DNA from: Psychrobacter immobilis
Lineage (GTDB): Bacteria > Pseudomonadota > Gammaproteobacteria > Pseudomonadales > Moraxellaceae
Direction of reading: 5' to 3'
Length of the DNA stretch: 64,000 bases
NCBI GenBank assembly: GCA_904846265.1
Contig: CAJHAA010000013.1
Span: 1 to 64,000 of the forward strand
The notes below the pieces were generated by a model. That model was not told the origin of the DNA and did no database searches. It worked only from the letters and a program-made list of their open reading frames with translations. Made by a program: the position numbers and the translations under genes. This document shows positions 7,274 to 17,236 of the stretch, in pieces (position 1 is the stretch's first letter; each line of letters starts with the position of its first letter).

Positions 7274-8269
7274 CTATTTTATTTTTGGTTCTTTCACTAA
7301 CTGACTGCTATCTGCTTTTACCACTAAGGTTTTGGCCAATTTGTCATGCCAGCCGATATTTTCAGGGCTTTTTGATGCCATGTAATAATGAATAGCAATA
7401 ATCACGAACCCTAAGAAGCTGGTAAACGAAAACAATAAGTTATAAATAATAAACAATAACAAAGTACGCACACCAATAAGCTTGGTAAAAGAGGGCAACC
7501 GATGGGTGGTTTGATCCACCACGCGAATACCCGTAATCAGCTTACCGAGTGACTGACCACGCAGTGTGATAAATACCAATTGTAGCGCAAACAAGCCAAA
7601 TACCATCACTTGCGACATCATCAATGTGCTACTAGGAAGACTCTCCATCAGTGTCATTGAATACTGATAAGCCGCATCCATGTCTTGGATATTTTGGAAT
7701 TTGGTATAATCCACATCCATTTTTGTCAATGCCATCACTAGCGGAAAGATAGCGAGTAGATAGAGTAGTCCATTGATGGCTGTTGCTAATACTCGCGACA
7801 TAATCGGTGCAAGTACCACATTGCCGACGACTTTGTCTTTGCTAGACGCAGCCTTATTGCTATTAGACTTGTTTAGTGACACATTATTGTGCGGTGTGTG
7901 CTGACGATTGGTTGTCATGTCAGCTTTCACATTTTTATCCGTGTCTTTTGGACGTTCAGGCTTGCCATACAATCTATCTAATGAAACTGATTTGCTATCC
8001 GAGCTATTGCTAGCGTTGTCTTCAGGAAAAACAGTTACATTATTGATAATAGAGTCATTAACTTGAGGCTTGCCAAGGTTGGTAGGTCGATAAACCGTTT
8101 GATTATTGGTCAAGTTACCGACACGCTGCCATTGGTCTAAGCCTTCATGCCACATCAAATCATCCAGCAGTACTTCACCAGATGCCAACATGATATTTAG
8201 CTGCTCCAAATTGTAGGGACCAGCTTGTACGTTATTTCGAGCAAGGAAAATCTGCATAATTGCCTGCAT
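7274..8269 (-). CDS. GYF_2 domain and RDD-family membrane protein
   Basis: The 331-residue protein has three parts. Residues 5-60 form a GYF_2-type module (FLARNNVQAGPYNLEQLNIML, then DDLMWHEGLDQW), thought to bind proline-rich peptides. Residues about 70-155 are polar and probably disordered. Residues about 155-325 are an RDD domain with membrane helices, including GQSLGKLITGIRVVD and a final GWHDKLAKTLVVK. RDD proteins are poorly characterised integral membrane proteins; some act as ion antiporters. The start could be either M1 or M5 (8257), since neither has a strong ribosome binding site. It is a monocistronic gene bounded by terminators. Confidence 0.85.
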   Translation of the reverse strand: MQAIMQIFLARNNVQAGPYNLEQLNIMLASGEVLLDDLMWHEGLDQWQRVGNLTNNQTVYRPTNLGKPQVNDSIINNVTVFPEDNASNSSDSKSVSLDRLYGKPERPKDTDKNVKADMTTNRQHTPHNNVSLNKSNSNKAASSKDKVVGNVVLAPIMSRVLATAINGLLYLLAIFPLVMALTKMDVDYTKFQNIQDMDAAYQYSMTLMESLPSSTLMMSQVMVFGLFALQLVFITLRGQSLGKLITGIRVVDQTTHRLPSFTKLIGVRTLLLFIIYNLLFSFTSFLGFVIIAIHYYMASKSPENIGWHDKLAKTLVVKADSSQLVKEPKIK

Positions 8270-8398
8270 AGTTAGTCATATCTTAAGTCACTATATATGA
8301 TACATAGTATTAGGGCCTATTTAACATTTTTCAAATAGACCCTAATAATTGTTTCTTTAATGACTGTGTGAATTACTGCTGTGACTGAACGTTAGGGC

Positions 8399-10783
8399 TT
8401 ACTTCGCTTCTTCACCAGCTAAGAAGAACCAAGTATCTAGTACAGAATCAGGGTTCAATGACACTGAGCTGATACCTTGCTCCATGAGCCAGAACGCGAG
8501 ATCTGGATGGTCTGATGGACCCTGACCACAGATGCCGACATATTTGTTTGCTTTACGGCACGCATCAATCGCCATGGTCAATAGTTTCTTAACCGCAGGA
8601 TCACGCTCATCAAATAGATGTGAGACGATACCTGAGTCACGGTCAAGACCAAGTGTCAACTGAGTCAAGTCGTTAGAGCCGATTGAGAAACCATCGAAAT
8701 GCTCTAGGAATTCATCTGCCAATAGGGCGTTGGTTGGTAGCTCACACATCATGATAACGCGTAAACCGTTTTCGCCACGTTTTAGACCGTTTTTCTCAAG
8801 TAATTCGATGACTTCTTTGGCTTCACCAACGGTACGAACGAATGGAATCATAATCTCGACATTGGTCAAGCCCATCTCATCACGTACGCGTTTTAATGCT
8901 TTACACTCAAGCTCAAAGCAGTCACGGAAATTATCAGACACATAACGACTGGCACCGCGGAAACCAAGCATTGGGTTTTCTTCTGATGGCTCGTATAATT
9001 TACCACCAAGCAAGTTAGCATATTCGTTAGATTTAAAATCTGACATACGAACGATAACTGGCTGATCCATAAAGGCAACGGCTAGCGTTGAGATACCTTC
9101 AACCAACTTATCCACGTAGAAATCTACCGGTGAGGCATAACCAGCGATACGCTCTTGGATGGCTTGGGCAATTTCGCGTGGCAAGCTGTTCATGTTCAGT
9201 AGTGCTTTTGGATGCACACCAATCATACGGTTGATGATGAATTCTAAACGCGCAAGACCAATACCTTCGTTTGGCATTTGCGTGAATGAGAAGGCACGAT
9301 CTGGATTACCAACGTTCATCATTACTTTGAAGGCAAGCTCTGGCATAGACTCAACAGAGTTGGTCTGTACTTCAAAATCAATTTGGCTTTCATAAATGAA
9401 GCCAGTATCACCTTCGGCACAAGAAGCAGTTACGTCTTGACCATCAACCAATAGCTCAGTCGCATTACCACAACCAACAATGGCTGGAACACCTAGCTCA
9501 CGAGCGATAATCGCTGCGTGACAGGTACGACCACCACGGTTAGTGATGATAGCAGAAGCGCGCTTCATGACTGGTTCCCAATCCGGATCCGTCATGTCTG
9601 ATACCAGTACATCACCTTCTTGTACTTTATCCATCTCATTTAAGTTGCTAACGATACGGACTTTACCTGAACCGATACGCTGACCGATTGAACGACCTTC
9701 ACACAATACTTTAGCGTTAGTCGTGTCGATGATATAACGTTCCATAACATTGCTGTCTTGGCGGCTCTTAACGGTTTCTGGACGCGCCTGAACGATGAAG
9801 ATTTCGTTGGTATCGCCGTCTTTTGCCCACTCGATATCCATCGCTTGGCCATAATGCTTTTCGATTGTTACGGCTTGTTTAGCAAGAGAGGTTAGCTCTT
9901 CAGTTGATAATGAGAACTGTATACGATCTTGCTTTTCAACATCGACAGTTTTTACTGATTTAGTGGTGCTACCTTCATCACCATAAACCATTTTCTTATG
10001 CTTGCTGCCTAGGTTACGGCGGATGACCGATGGTTTGCCATTGGCTAGCAATTGCTTAGAAATATAGAATTCATCTGGGTTAACCGCGCCCTGTACAACC
10101 ATTTCACCTAGACCATAGCTTGACGTGATGAATACCACTTGATCAAAACCGCTTTCGGTATCTAGCGTGAACATCACACCCGCCGCGCCAGTTTCTGAGC
10201 GAACCATACGCTGTACAGCAGCAGATAAGGCAACGCCTTCATGCTCAAAACCTTTATGGACACGATAAGAGATGGCACGGTCATTATATAGTGATGCAAA
10301 TACTTCTTTGATTGCAATTAGGACGTTATCAATGCCGCGAATGTTCAAGAAAGTCTCTTGCTGACCCGCAAATGATGCATCTGGCAAATCTTCGGCAGTC
10401 GCAGAAGAACGTACAGCAACCGCGATGTCTTCGCCGCCGCTCATCGTTTCAAACGATTGACGTACTTCTTGCTCAAGATCACTTGGCAGCTCTTGCTCAA
10501 TAATCCAAGTACGAATCTTTTTACCCGTTTCTGCAAGTTTTTTGACATCATCAACATCTAGCGTTTTTAGTTCGCTGTTGATTTTGTCAAGCAGGCCAGT
10601 TTCATTCAAAAAGCGGTTAAATGCATTTGATGTGGTGGCAAAGCCGCCTGGTACACTAACACCCAAATCAGACAAATGGCTGATCATTTCACCTAATGAG
10701 GCGTTCTTGCCGCCGACCATTTCAATGTCGTCTTTTCCTAGCTGATCAAGATTGATTACAAGTGCTGTAGATTGCGCTGCCAT
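8399..10783 (-). CDS. ppsA: phosphoenolpyruvate synthase (pyruvate, water dikinase)
   Basis: PpsA converts pyruvate, ATP and water to phosphoenolpyruvate, AMP and phosphate for gluconeogenesis. The 794-residue protein has the ATP-grasp N-terminal domain ([10 protein letters not shown] near 24-33, [20 protein letters not shown] near 125-144), the swivelling phosphohistidine domain with [15 protein letters not shown] (His near 421), and the C-terminal PEP/pyruvate barrel ([16 protein letters not shown]). Its start has CTGGAG upstream. The divergent gene ppsR encodes the kinase/phosphorylase that switches this enzyme on and off, so the pairing is functionally coherent. Confidence 0.98.
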   Translation of the reverse strand: MAAQSTALVINLDQLGKDDIEMVGGKNASLGEMISHLSDLGVSVPGGFATTSNAFNRFLNETGLLDKINSELKTLDVDDVKKLAETGKKIRTWIIEQELPSDLEQEVRQSFETMSGGEDIAVAVRSSATAEDLPDASFAGQQETFLNIRGIDNVLIAIKEVFASLYNDRAISYRVHKGFEHEGVALSAAVQRMVRSETGAAGVMFTLDTESGFDQVVFITSSYGLGEMVVQGAVNPDEFYISKQLLANGKPSVIRRNLGSKHKKMVYGDEGSTTKSVKTVDVEKQDRIQFSLSTEELTSLAKQAVTIEKHYGQAMDIEWAKDGDTNEIFIVQARPETVKSRQDSNVMERYIIDTTNAKVLCEGRSIGQRIGSGKVRIVSNLNEMDKVQEGDVLVSDMTDPDWEPVMKRASAIITNRGGRTCHAAIIARELGVPAIVGCGNATELLVDGQDVTASCAEGDTGFIYESQIDFEVQTNSVESMPELAFKVMMNVGNPDRAFSFTQMPNEGIGLARLEFIINRMIGVHPKALLNMNSLPREIAQAIQERIAGYASPVDFYVDKLVEGISTLAVAFMDQPVIVRMSDFKSNEYANLLGGKLYEPSEENPMLGFRGASRYVSDNFRDCFELECKALKRVRDEMGLTNVEIMIPFVRTVGEAKEVIELLEKNGLKRGENGLRVIMMCELPTNALLADEFLEHFDGFSIGSNDLTQLTLGLDRDSGIVSHLFDERDPAVKKLLTMAIDACRKANKYVGICGQGPSDHPDLAFWLMEQGISSVSLNPDSVLDTWFFLAGEEAK

Positions 10784-11377
10784 GATAACTCCAGAAAATA
10801 AGGTTATTTAGTAAAGATTATAACGGTGAATTATACCGCTATATTTGGAGAATTTCGAGGGGTTGAACCAATATTTTTGTCAAAAAGATACAAATTGTGG
10901 GGTTTGCTACATAATTAATAGAAGGTTATTCATTTTTCTATTTTTGAGATGACGTAAAAATGCGAGTAAAGACCACTCTAATTATCAAGATATATCTATA
11001 AATCGGCTGATAAATAGAGGATTTAAAATAAATAGCAGAAGAACTTTAGGATATTCTGACAATAGCTGACTTTATATATAGCAGGTAATGCTGCGCTATT
11101 ATGAGTAACCAGTCAGCACAATAATGGTTATTAATCGGCATGATAAGATTAAAGGCACTGTGGCTTTCTAAGTGTACGCCTGTAACATTGATTTCTATTA
11201 GGTCGCTATTATGCGTATAATGTAGAGCATTAATAGTAGCGGTTTATCCTGATATAAATGTGCAATATTAGCGCTTATACAAAACGAAAATTACGTCTAA
11301 AAATCAAGTCTAAAGCCGATCAAAAATAAAAGCCAAATGAAAATTACCATTGTGTTTTCAATCGAGGTGCCAACGTT
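10784..11377. other. 594-bp divergent intergenic region ppsA/ppsR
   Basis: No gene is seen here. On the ppsA side, two minus-strand TATAAT boxes lie close together (10835-10830 and 10823-10818), both with poor -35 matches. On the ppsR side, a plus-strand TATAAT lies at 11216-11221, inside an imperfect inverted repeat CGCTATTA...TAATAGTAGCG (about 11204-11242). The stretch is AT-rich and unusually long for a simple double promoter. Confidence 0.5.
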
Positions 11378-12274
11378 ATGTACTCAAGTAATCCAGCTGA
11401 ACAACTGAATCCCACTATTCAAAATCGCAACGCGTTAAACTTAGACAGCTCTCAAGCCGTTCGAACCGCGTTTTTTATCTCAGATGGCACAGCGATTACG
11501 GCGGAGACACTTGGCCGCGCTATCTTGAGTCAGTTTGCTTCAGTACCTTTTGAAACACGAGTGTTGCCATATGTCGATAGCTTAGAGCGTGCAGAAGACG
11601 CCGTTGAGCAAATCAACATGGCGTATCAACGAGATGGTTTGTTGCCATTGGTTTTTGATACGATTGTTAACCCTGATATTCGTGAAAAGATCAATTCTGC
11701 CCAAAGCTGTAACTTGGATATGTATGAGGGTTTGATAGGTCGCGTCGCTGAAGAAACGGGTGTGGAGCCTGACGGACATTCGGGTCATGCACACGACGAT
11801 GTGGATTCTGAGACTTATAAAGAACGTATCGACGCGGTGCATTTCGCTTTAGACAATGATGATGGTGCGCGTACGCGTCATTACGATGCGGCCGATATTA
11901 TTTTGGTGGGCGTATCGCGTTCAGGCAAAACACCGACTTCTTTATACTTAGCCTTACAGTTCGGTATTCGAGCAGCGAATTATCCTTTGACCGAAGATGA
12001 CTTGTACGATAATCAATTACCAAAAGCATTGCGCGAGCACAAAGACAAGCTGTTTGGTCTATTGATCGATACCGATCGCTTGGTGAAAATCCGTCAAGAG
12101 CGCCGTGCGGGCAGTCGTTATTCGAGCTATCAGCAATGTCAGCAGGAGCAGCGTGCGATACAAGGGATTTATATCACGCATGGTATTCCAAGCCTTGATG
12201 TCTCTGAGATGTCCGTTGAAGAAATCGCTACGCGCATCTTGCAGATGACGGGTCTCAAACGCCGTATCGGCTAA
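11378..12274 (+). CDS. ppsR: PEP synthase regulatory protein (bifunctional kinase/phosphorylase, DUF299)
   Basis: This 298-residue protein belongs to the DUF299 family, which uses ADP to phosphorylate the active-site region of PpsA (inactivation) and phosphate to reverse it. It has the N-terminal FISDGTAITAETLGRAIL motif near 32-49 and the P-loop GVSRSGKTPTSLYLA near 177-191. About 25 N-terminal residues precede the conserved core. It is transcribed away from ppsA, its expected target. Downstream, 12318-12345 contains a 14-base imperfect direct repeat (TTTAGTAATAACGG / TTTAGCAATAACGA). Confidence 0.95.
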   Translation: MYSSNPAEQLNPTIQNRNALNLDSSQAVRTAFFISDGTAITAETLGRAILSQFASVPFETRVLPYVDSLERAEDAVEQINMAYQRDGLLPLVFDTIVNPDIREKINSAQSCNLDMYEGLIGRVAEETGVEPDGHSGHAHDDVDSETYKERIDAVHFALDNDDGARTRHYDAADIILVGVSRSGKTPTSLYLALQFGIRAANYPLTEDDLYDNQLPKALREHKDKLFGLLIDTDRLVKIRQERRAGSRYSSYQQCQQEQRAIQGIYITHGIPSLDVSEMSVEEIATRILQMTGLKRRIG

Positions 12275-12427
12275 TAAAATATAAGCTATCAATGAATTGC
12301 TTGAATCAATTAATTGTTTAGTAATAACGGTTTAGCAATAACGATTGCTCAAAAAAGAACCATTATTTAAAGCATTATTATTAATAATCATCATTTAATA
12401 CCATCTCATTATCACATAGAGAATATT

Positions 12428-12832
12428 ATGAGTTCATCTTATAAGTCTAACAAGACTCCTTTATTATTGGCCAGCTTGCTGAGTGCGGTCAGCTTACTGA
12501 GTGCTTGCCAAACGTCACCTTTTTCACGTGAGCCAGTGCCTGAGCCACGTTATATCCCAACCATTGTATTGGGTGAAGCGCAAACGCTAACAATCATGCC
12601 CAATCGTGTGGCCTGCGCCTCGGCATTACCGATGCAGTGTTTACTGGCCAAATCAAGCAAAGATGGCAGCGTGTTTCAGGTACCTTATGATTGGATTGAT
12701 GACTTTAAACCAAGCCTTGGCACAGAATATGTGATTAGTGCGCGTCCGCAGATTGACGAGGGCCAGAAAAGCGCGACTGGGCATTGGACACTGCAAAATA
12801 TTGTGTCACAACGTATGGTGGGCACGCCTTAG
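12428..12832 (+). CDS. DUF4377-like lipoprotein
   Basis: The 134-residue product has an N-terminal hydrophobic segment ending in the lipobox LLSAC (Cys near residue 27), so it is probably a lipoprotein. After a proline-rich linker, the C-terminal domain shows spaced cysteines and the pattern NRVACASALPMQCLLAK ... WIDDFKPSLGTEYVI. This resembles DUF4377, a small domain of unknown function found in secreted proteins together with META/HslJ-like domains. It is transcribed with the neighbouring genes on the plus strand, but the gaps (153 and 81 bases) do not prove an operon. Confidence 0.75.
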   Translation: MSSSYKSNKTPLLLASLLSAVSLLSACQTSPFSREPVPEPRYIPTIVLGEAQTLTIMPNRVACASALPMQCLLAKSSKDGSVFQVPYDWIDDFKPSLGTEYVISARPQIDEGQKSATGHWTLQNIVSQRMVGTP

Positions 12833-12913
12833 TCGTGTGATTTTGACTCAAGCAATTATTGATTCATACACAGTCTAAAAATCAAATAAATAAGTAAATG
12901 TAAAGAGGACACG

Positions 12914-14563
12914 ATGGGAACTAAAAAACCAAGCGACGCGACCAATGATATTGGTAAGGACATTCATACCGAAATATCAAATAAAGAAAGCGGTCGCGTG
13001 CCGAATCCTGAGCATACTGAAGGCAAAAATAAAAAACAAAATATTGAACAAACCCATGAGCAGGTCACTGATGATGTCATGCACCATCCTGATCTTATTA
13101 ATCCGCTCGATGATACGCGAATCGATATCAAGTCTGGTTATACAAAAGATTCACGTCGCTTAAAAGGCGATAACCACGAGTATGAATATGATGCGGTCGT
13201 TTTAGGAGCAGGTCCTGCTGGTGAAGCGGCGGCTATGAAACTGACTAAATCTGGCAAAAAAGTGGTGGTCATTGATCCACGTGATCAGGTAGGTGGCAAC
13301 TCTACCCATGTGGGTACGATTCCAAGTAAAGCACTGCGCCAATCGGTATTTAACCTCATTAACTTTCGCCGTGATCCTATGTTTACCAAGGCGATGGAGT
13401 ACAAGCAAGTTCCTCTAAATAGAGTGCTTGCCAATGCTCGAAAAGTCATTCGCAATCAGGTTAGTACGCACACACGATTCTATGAACGCAATCGCATTGA
13501 AGTGATTCAAGGTTGGGCAAGTTTCATTGATGCTCATACTTTGCGTGTTGAAACCGATGACAATGTCTTTGAAACCATTACCTTTAATAAAGCCATCGTA
13601 ACGGTTGGTAGTCGTCCTTATCGCCCTGAAATTTTAGACTTTAACCATCCACGCGTTTTTGATTCTGATAAAATTTTGCAAATGGATTATGTGGTCAAAA
13701 AAATCATCATCTATGGTGCGGGTGTGATTGGTTGTGAATATGCCTCTATCTTTACGGGTCTTGGCTATAAGGTTGATTTGATTAATAACCAAAATCAATT
13801 GCTCAGTTATCTCGATAGCGAGATTAGCGATGCTATCGCGCATGACTTTAGACAATTTGGCGTATTGATTCGTAGTAACGAAGAGATTGATCATCTTGAG
13901 ACGCATGACGATTATGTCGTCTTACATCTAAAGAGTGGTAAGCGCATCAAATCTGATGCCATTCTTTGGTCAAATGGTCGCTCAGGTAATACGGAAGGTT
14001 TAAACTTAGAAGCGATTGGTCTGAAAGCAAACAGCCGTGGTCAATTAAAAGTTGATGATACCTATTGTACTGAAATCGAAAATATCTATGCGGCAGGCGA
14101 TGTGATTGGTTGGCCATCTTTGGCTTCTGCCGCTTATGACCAAGGACGCTGTGCGGCGGCCTTTATGGTTGGTGATAGCGATGCGGAACCAGTGTCAAGC
14201 GTGCCAACTGGTATCTATACGATTCCTGAAATTTCTTGTATCGGTAAAACTGAGCAAGAGCTAACCGACGAAAAAGTCCCATACGAAGTGGGTCAAGCAT
14301 TCTTCAAGCATTTGGCACGTGCACAAATCATTGGTGAACGCTCAGGCGTACTAAAGATTTTGTTCCATCGTGATACGTTAGAGATTTTAGGCATCCATTG
14401 CTACGGTAACCATGCATCAGAGATTATCCATATTGGACAAGCCGTGATGAAGTGTAAGAGCAATAATACACTTGAGTACTTTGTGAATACTACTTTTAAC
14501 TATCCAACGATGGCAGAAGCGTATCGCGTGGCGGCACTAAATGGTCTTAATCGTGTTTTTTAA
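12914..14563 (+). CDS. sthA: soluble pyridine nucleotide transhydrogenase
   Basis: SthA is a cytoplasmic FAD flavoprotein that moves hydride between NADPH and NAD+. It resembles dihydrolipoamide dehydrogenase but lacks its redox cysteine pair. Here the equivalent segment reads [16 protein letters not shown], confirming the transhydrogenase type. The FAD motif [10 protein letters not shown] is near residue 98, the NAD(P) motif [12 protein letters not shown] near 271, and the second FAD motif [15 protein letters not shown] near 395. At 549 residues it is about 85 longer than E. coli SthA, because of a hydrophilic N-terminal extension. The ATG follows AGAGGAC. Confidence 0.92.
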   Translation: MGTKKPSDATNDIGKDIHTEISNKESGRVPNPEHTEGKNKKQNIEQTHEQVTDDVMHHPDLINPLDDTRIDIKSGYTKDSRRLKGDNHEYEYDAVVLGAGPAGEAAAMKLTKSGKKVVVIDPRDQVGGNSTHVGTIPSKALRQSVFNLINFRRDPMFTKAMEYKQVPLNRVLANARKVIRNQVSTHTRFYERNRIEVIQGWASFIDAHTLRVETDDNVFETITFNKAIVTVGSRPYRPEILDFNHPRVFDSDKILQMDYVVKKIIIYGAGVIGCEYASIFTGLGYKVDLINNQNQLLSYLDSEISDAIAHDFRQFGVLIRSNEEIDHLETHDDYVVLHLKSGKRIKSDAILWSNGRSGNTEGLNLEAIGLKANSRGQLKVDDTYCTEIENIYAAGDVIGWPSLASAAYDQGRCAAAFMVGDSDAEPVSSVPTGIYTIPEISCIGKTEQELTDEKVPYEVGQAFFKHLARAQIIGERSGVLKILFHRDTLEILGIHCYGNHASEIIHIGQAVMKCKSNNTLEYFVNTTFNYPTMAEAYRVAALNGLNRVF

Positions 14564-14590
14564 GTGATAGAATATTGAAACGTTATAAAT

Positions 14591-14627
14591 AAAAAAGCGT
14601 CTGCTATGTTAGCAGGCGCTTTTTTTT
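14591..14627 (+). terminator. intrinsic terminator of sthA
   Basis: AAAAAAGCGTCTGCTA - TGTT - AGCAGGCGCTTTTTTTT, a long stem with one G-T wobble and a T tract, 28 bases after the sthA stop. It can also act for the convergent permease gene. Confidence 0.92.
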
Positions 14628-14693
14628 GATTCAGGATTATTGATTTGGCTTTTATTGATAGTAGGCGCTAATGACATGCAATCGTCTTTTGCT

Positions 14694-15896
14694 TTAGGAC
14701 ACTGTTTTAAGTGCTTTATTCGTATCATGCCAGCGCACCCACATAAGTAGCGCAAAGTAAAATACCCATAAGGCGGCTAGTGCATAAAATCCAGTAGAAA
14801 CTTGGGAGATACTAGCTCCCATTTGATTAAGCTGAACGGAGGTGTTGATACCCGGTGTCGTGGGTATGAACCAACGTATGATTTGTAAAACTGTGGGCAG
14901 CTGATCTGCTGGCCACGGATAACCACTGACAAAAAACATCGGTAGTGAGCTAAAAATTAGGATTTGCATACTACGTTCGCGCTGGCGAAACCAGAGTCCA
15001 AGCACACAGCCAAGTGTCGCCACAGTTGGACAAAATAACAAAAGGAACAGTAAACTGCCAATCATGTTTTGCCCGCGCGGATAGTGGTGTAGCTCAAATG
15101 TCCAGCCATAATAAAAGCAGCCAATAATGAAGCTAAACATACTGAGCGCAGCAATTCGCCCAAGCCAACCACGGATACTCGTCGCATGTCGCCGCTGCTC
15201 ATACCATGTACCAATCAGCATCGCTGTGGCGATTAATAAGGTTTGTTGCAAAATTAGAATAGAGACCGCTGGCACCACGTAAGCGCCATAACCTTCTGTT
15301 TGATTGTATAGAGGGACAATCACTAACGGTACCGCTTGAGTATTAGCAGCCGCTGTTGCTGAATAAGCACCTTGTGCCACATTTTTTTTGACTTCAATCC
15401 CTGCTGATACCGTACTGACTGCTTTTAAAAACCCCATCTGTACGTTTTTATTTAACAGAAAGTAGCCGCCATTACCCAATACGCTGACGCTCGCTGCTTT
15501 TCCCGATAGTACTTGCTGCTCAAGCCCACTTGGAATGACCATGTACCCAGCGATTTCATCTGACCATATGGCCTCTTTAGCCTGCTGCTCGTTGAGAAAA
15601 AGCTGTGTGTCTAACTGCGGACTGGCGCTCGCATAGCGAACGATGGTTCGTGATAGATTACTATTGTCGTTATCAATGATACCAACAGGTACATGGTTGA
15701 CCACTTCTGTCGAATAAGGCCAAGGATAAAAGAAGCCATAAATAATGGGGGCAATCAGTAAGAGTAATAGCACACCTTTATCAGAAAAAATGTCCTTAAT
15801 AGTTTGTAAAAAACTAGCTAAGAAACTAGGTGTTGAAGACTGCTTGGTTGAATCTGACGTTGTCGAAGATAAATGGTCTTTTGGTGGTAATGACAT
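14694..15896 (-). CDS. ABC-2 type permease of an efflux cluster (second copy)
   Basis: This is a 400-residue membrane protein of the ABC-2 permease type (YhhJ/YbhR-like). It has a first helix near 40-58, a large periplasmic domain (VGIIDNDNSNLSRTIVRYASASP near 78-100), and a C-terminal bundle of five to six helices. The start is the ATG at 15896, coupled to the upstream permease by a TAATG overlap and preceded by a G-rich stretch; an in-frame TTG 15 bases earlier is less likely. It is the last gene of the five-gene minus-strand cluster. No ATP-binding motif is present in it or in the cluster. Confidence 0.88.
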   Translation of the reverse strand: MSLPPKDHLSSTTSDSTKQSSTPSFLASFLQTIKDIFSDKGVLLLLLIAPIIYGFFYPWPYSTEVVNHVPVGIIDNDNSNLSRTIVRYASASPQLDTQLFLNEQQAKEAIWSDEIAGYMVIPSGLEQQVLSGKAASVSVLGNGGYFLLNKNVQMGFLKAVSTVSAGIEVKKNVAQGAYSATAAANTQAVPLVIVPLYNQTEGYGAYVVPAVSILILQQTLLIATAMLIGTWYEQRRHATSIRGWLGRIAALSMFSFIIGCFYYGWTFELHHYPRGQNMIGSLLFLLLFCPTVATLGCVLGLWFRQRERSMQILIFSSLPMFFVSGYPWPADQLPTVLQIIRWFIPTTPGINTSVQLNQMGASISQVSTGFYALAALWVFYFALLMWVRWHDTNKALKTVS

Positions 15897-17233
15897 TAGC
15901 GCGCCCCCCAACGTTCAGGATGCGCCAGCGCGCGTTTGGTTAATAAAGTAGTCAGGGTCATCGCAATCGTCGTGGCAATAGCCAGACCATAGACGATCGG
16001 TAATGACACAGCAACAGGCGCTTGCATCTGTAATTGTGCAATGTGCAGCTTTAGATAGTGAGTGAGTGGCAGTGCATCTGACCAATGCCGAGCACTGTCA
16101 CTGATAGCAATATAAGGGAAGGTCACACCAGCAAAGGCGTAAGAAGGTGCTGAAATAAAGCCAGTAGCAGACAAGCCCATGCGTAATGAAAATGAGCCTA
16201 AGGTAAAGACAGCACCCAGCCAAAACGATAGCATTATTAATAATATCAAACCAGCATAAGTTGCAAGTACTGAGCTCATGGCAACGGATTCTTGCGGCGT
16301 GGCAAGCCATAGAGCCAACATCGCCCAAATGCTAAAGGCCAATGTCGGCCAAAAGTATTTGCCCAACAGACCAAACAATAATACTAAAACGTTTGTACTT
16401 TCCGTCATATCTTCATTCGCATGGCTAGAGACTGAGATTTGATCGTTTTTGCTCAAGTATTGATTGTTTTCTACGGCATTTAATATTTGCCCTGATGTTG
16501 ACTCGTTTTTTGTGATTCGCGTCAAATCAGGATGACCTGTACTGATAAAGCGATACCAGTGGCCGAGTCGTTTATCCCGCAGCTCGCGACCAATCGTCGT
16601 TGCACCGATCACCATCGCTAAAATATGCAGCAGCGCGGGTATGACGGTTGAAGCCAAAAACTGCTGATAATCGGTGGCTGCGTTAAATAGGCTGATGCGC
16701 TGTATACCAATCGGCGAGTAAGCAATCGCAGCTTGCGACGGTGCCATGCCTTGTTTGACTAAACGCTGTATCTCAACGCCTGCCGATAACGTTCCAGCGA
16801 CTGCTTGAACGCTGGTCTGGATAATGCCCGAATGTGTGCCGTACTGAGCATTTACTTGTAAAATCAATGGAGCAGGCTTACCAGATAAAATATGCCGAGA
16901 AAAATCTTCAGGGATAATGACAATAGCGTAAATATCACGCTGCAAAATAGCCGCTTTTGCCTCAGCCTCTGAGTAATAAAGCTGTCTAACCGTTAGAGTA
17001 GGGCTGGCTTCCAAATAGCGTACCGCGGTATTGGCAATCGGGCTATTGTCTTGGTCTATCACCCCAATGGGCAAATCCGTAATCTGCGTTTGTGAAAATA
17101 TCCACCAAATCAGTAAAACGGTTGCCAGTGGTATCCAGACCACCATACTAAAGTCCCACGGATTTTCGGTCAAAAACCGTCGCTCATAGGCAGCACTACG
17201 TAAAAAAGCCTTACTTAACTTCATCGGGTGCAT
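15896..17233 (-). CDS. ABC-2 type permease of an efflux cluster (first copy)
   Basis: A 445-residue ABC-2 permease-like protein, paralogous to the next gene. One N-terminal helix (about 29-46) precedes a periplasmic domain with PIGVIDQDNSPIANTAVRYLEASP near 56-79, followed by a C-terminal helical bundle. Between the second and third membrane helices it carries a polar insert of about 60 residues (near 232-275), absent from the partner. In the YbhFSR and Yhh/Rbb systems two such permeases, or one, work with an ATPase and a HlyD-like adaptor to export drugs or ions. Here the adaptor gene ends three bases upstream. Confidence 0.88.
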   Translation of the reverse strand: MHPMKLSKAFLRSAAYERRFLTENPWDFSMVVWIPLATVLLIWWIFSQTQITDLPIGVIDQDNSPIANTAVRYLEASPTLTVRQLYYSEAEAKAAILQRDIYAIVIIPEDFSRHILSGKPAPLILQVNAQYGTHSGIIQTSVQAVAGTLSAGVEIQRLVKQGMAPSQAAIAYSPIGIQRISLFNAATDYQQFLASTVIPALLHILAMVIGATTIGRELRDKRLGHWYRFISTGHPDLTRITKNESTSGQILNAVENNQYLSKNDQISVSSHANEDMTESTNVLVLLFGLLGKYFWPTLAFSIWAMLALWLATPQESVAMSSVLATYAGLILLIMLSFWLGAVFTLGSFSLRMGLSATGFISAPSYAFAGVTFPYIAISDSARHWSDALPLTHYLKLHIAQLQMQAPVAVSLPIVYGLAIATTIAMTLTTLLTKRALAHPERWGAR

Positions 17234-17236
17234 GGC

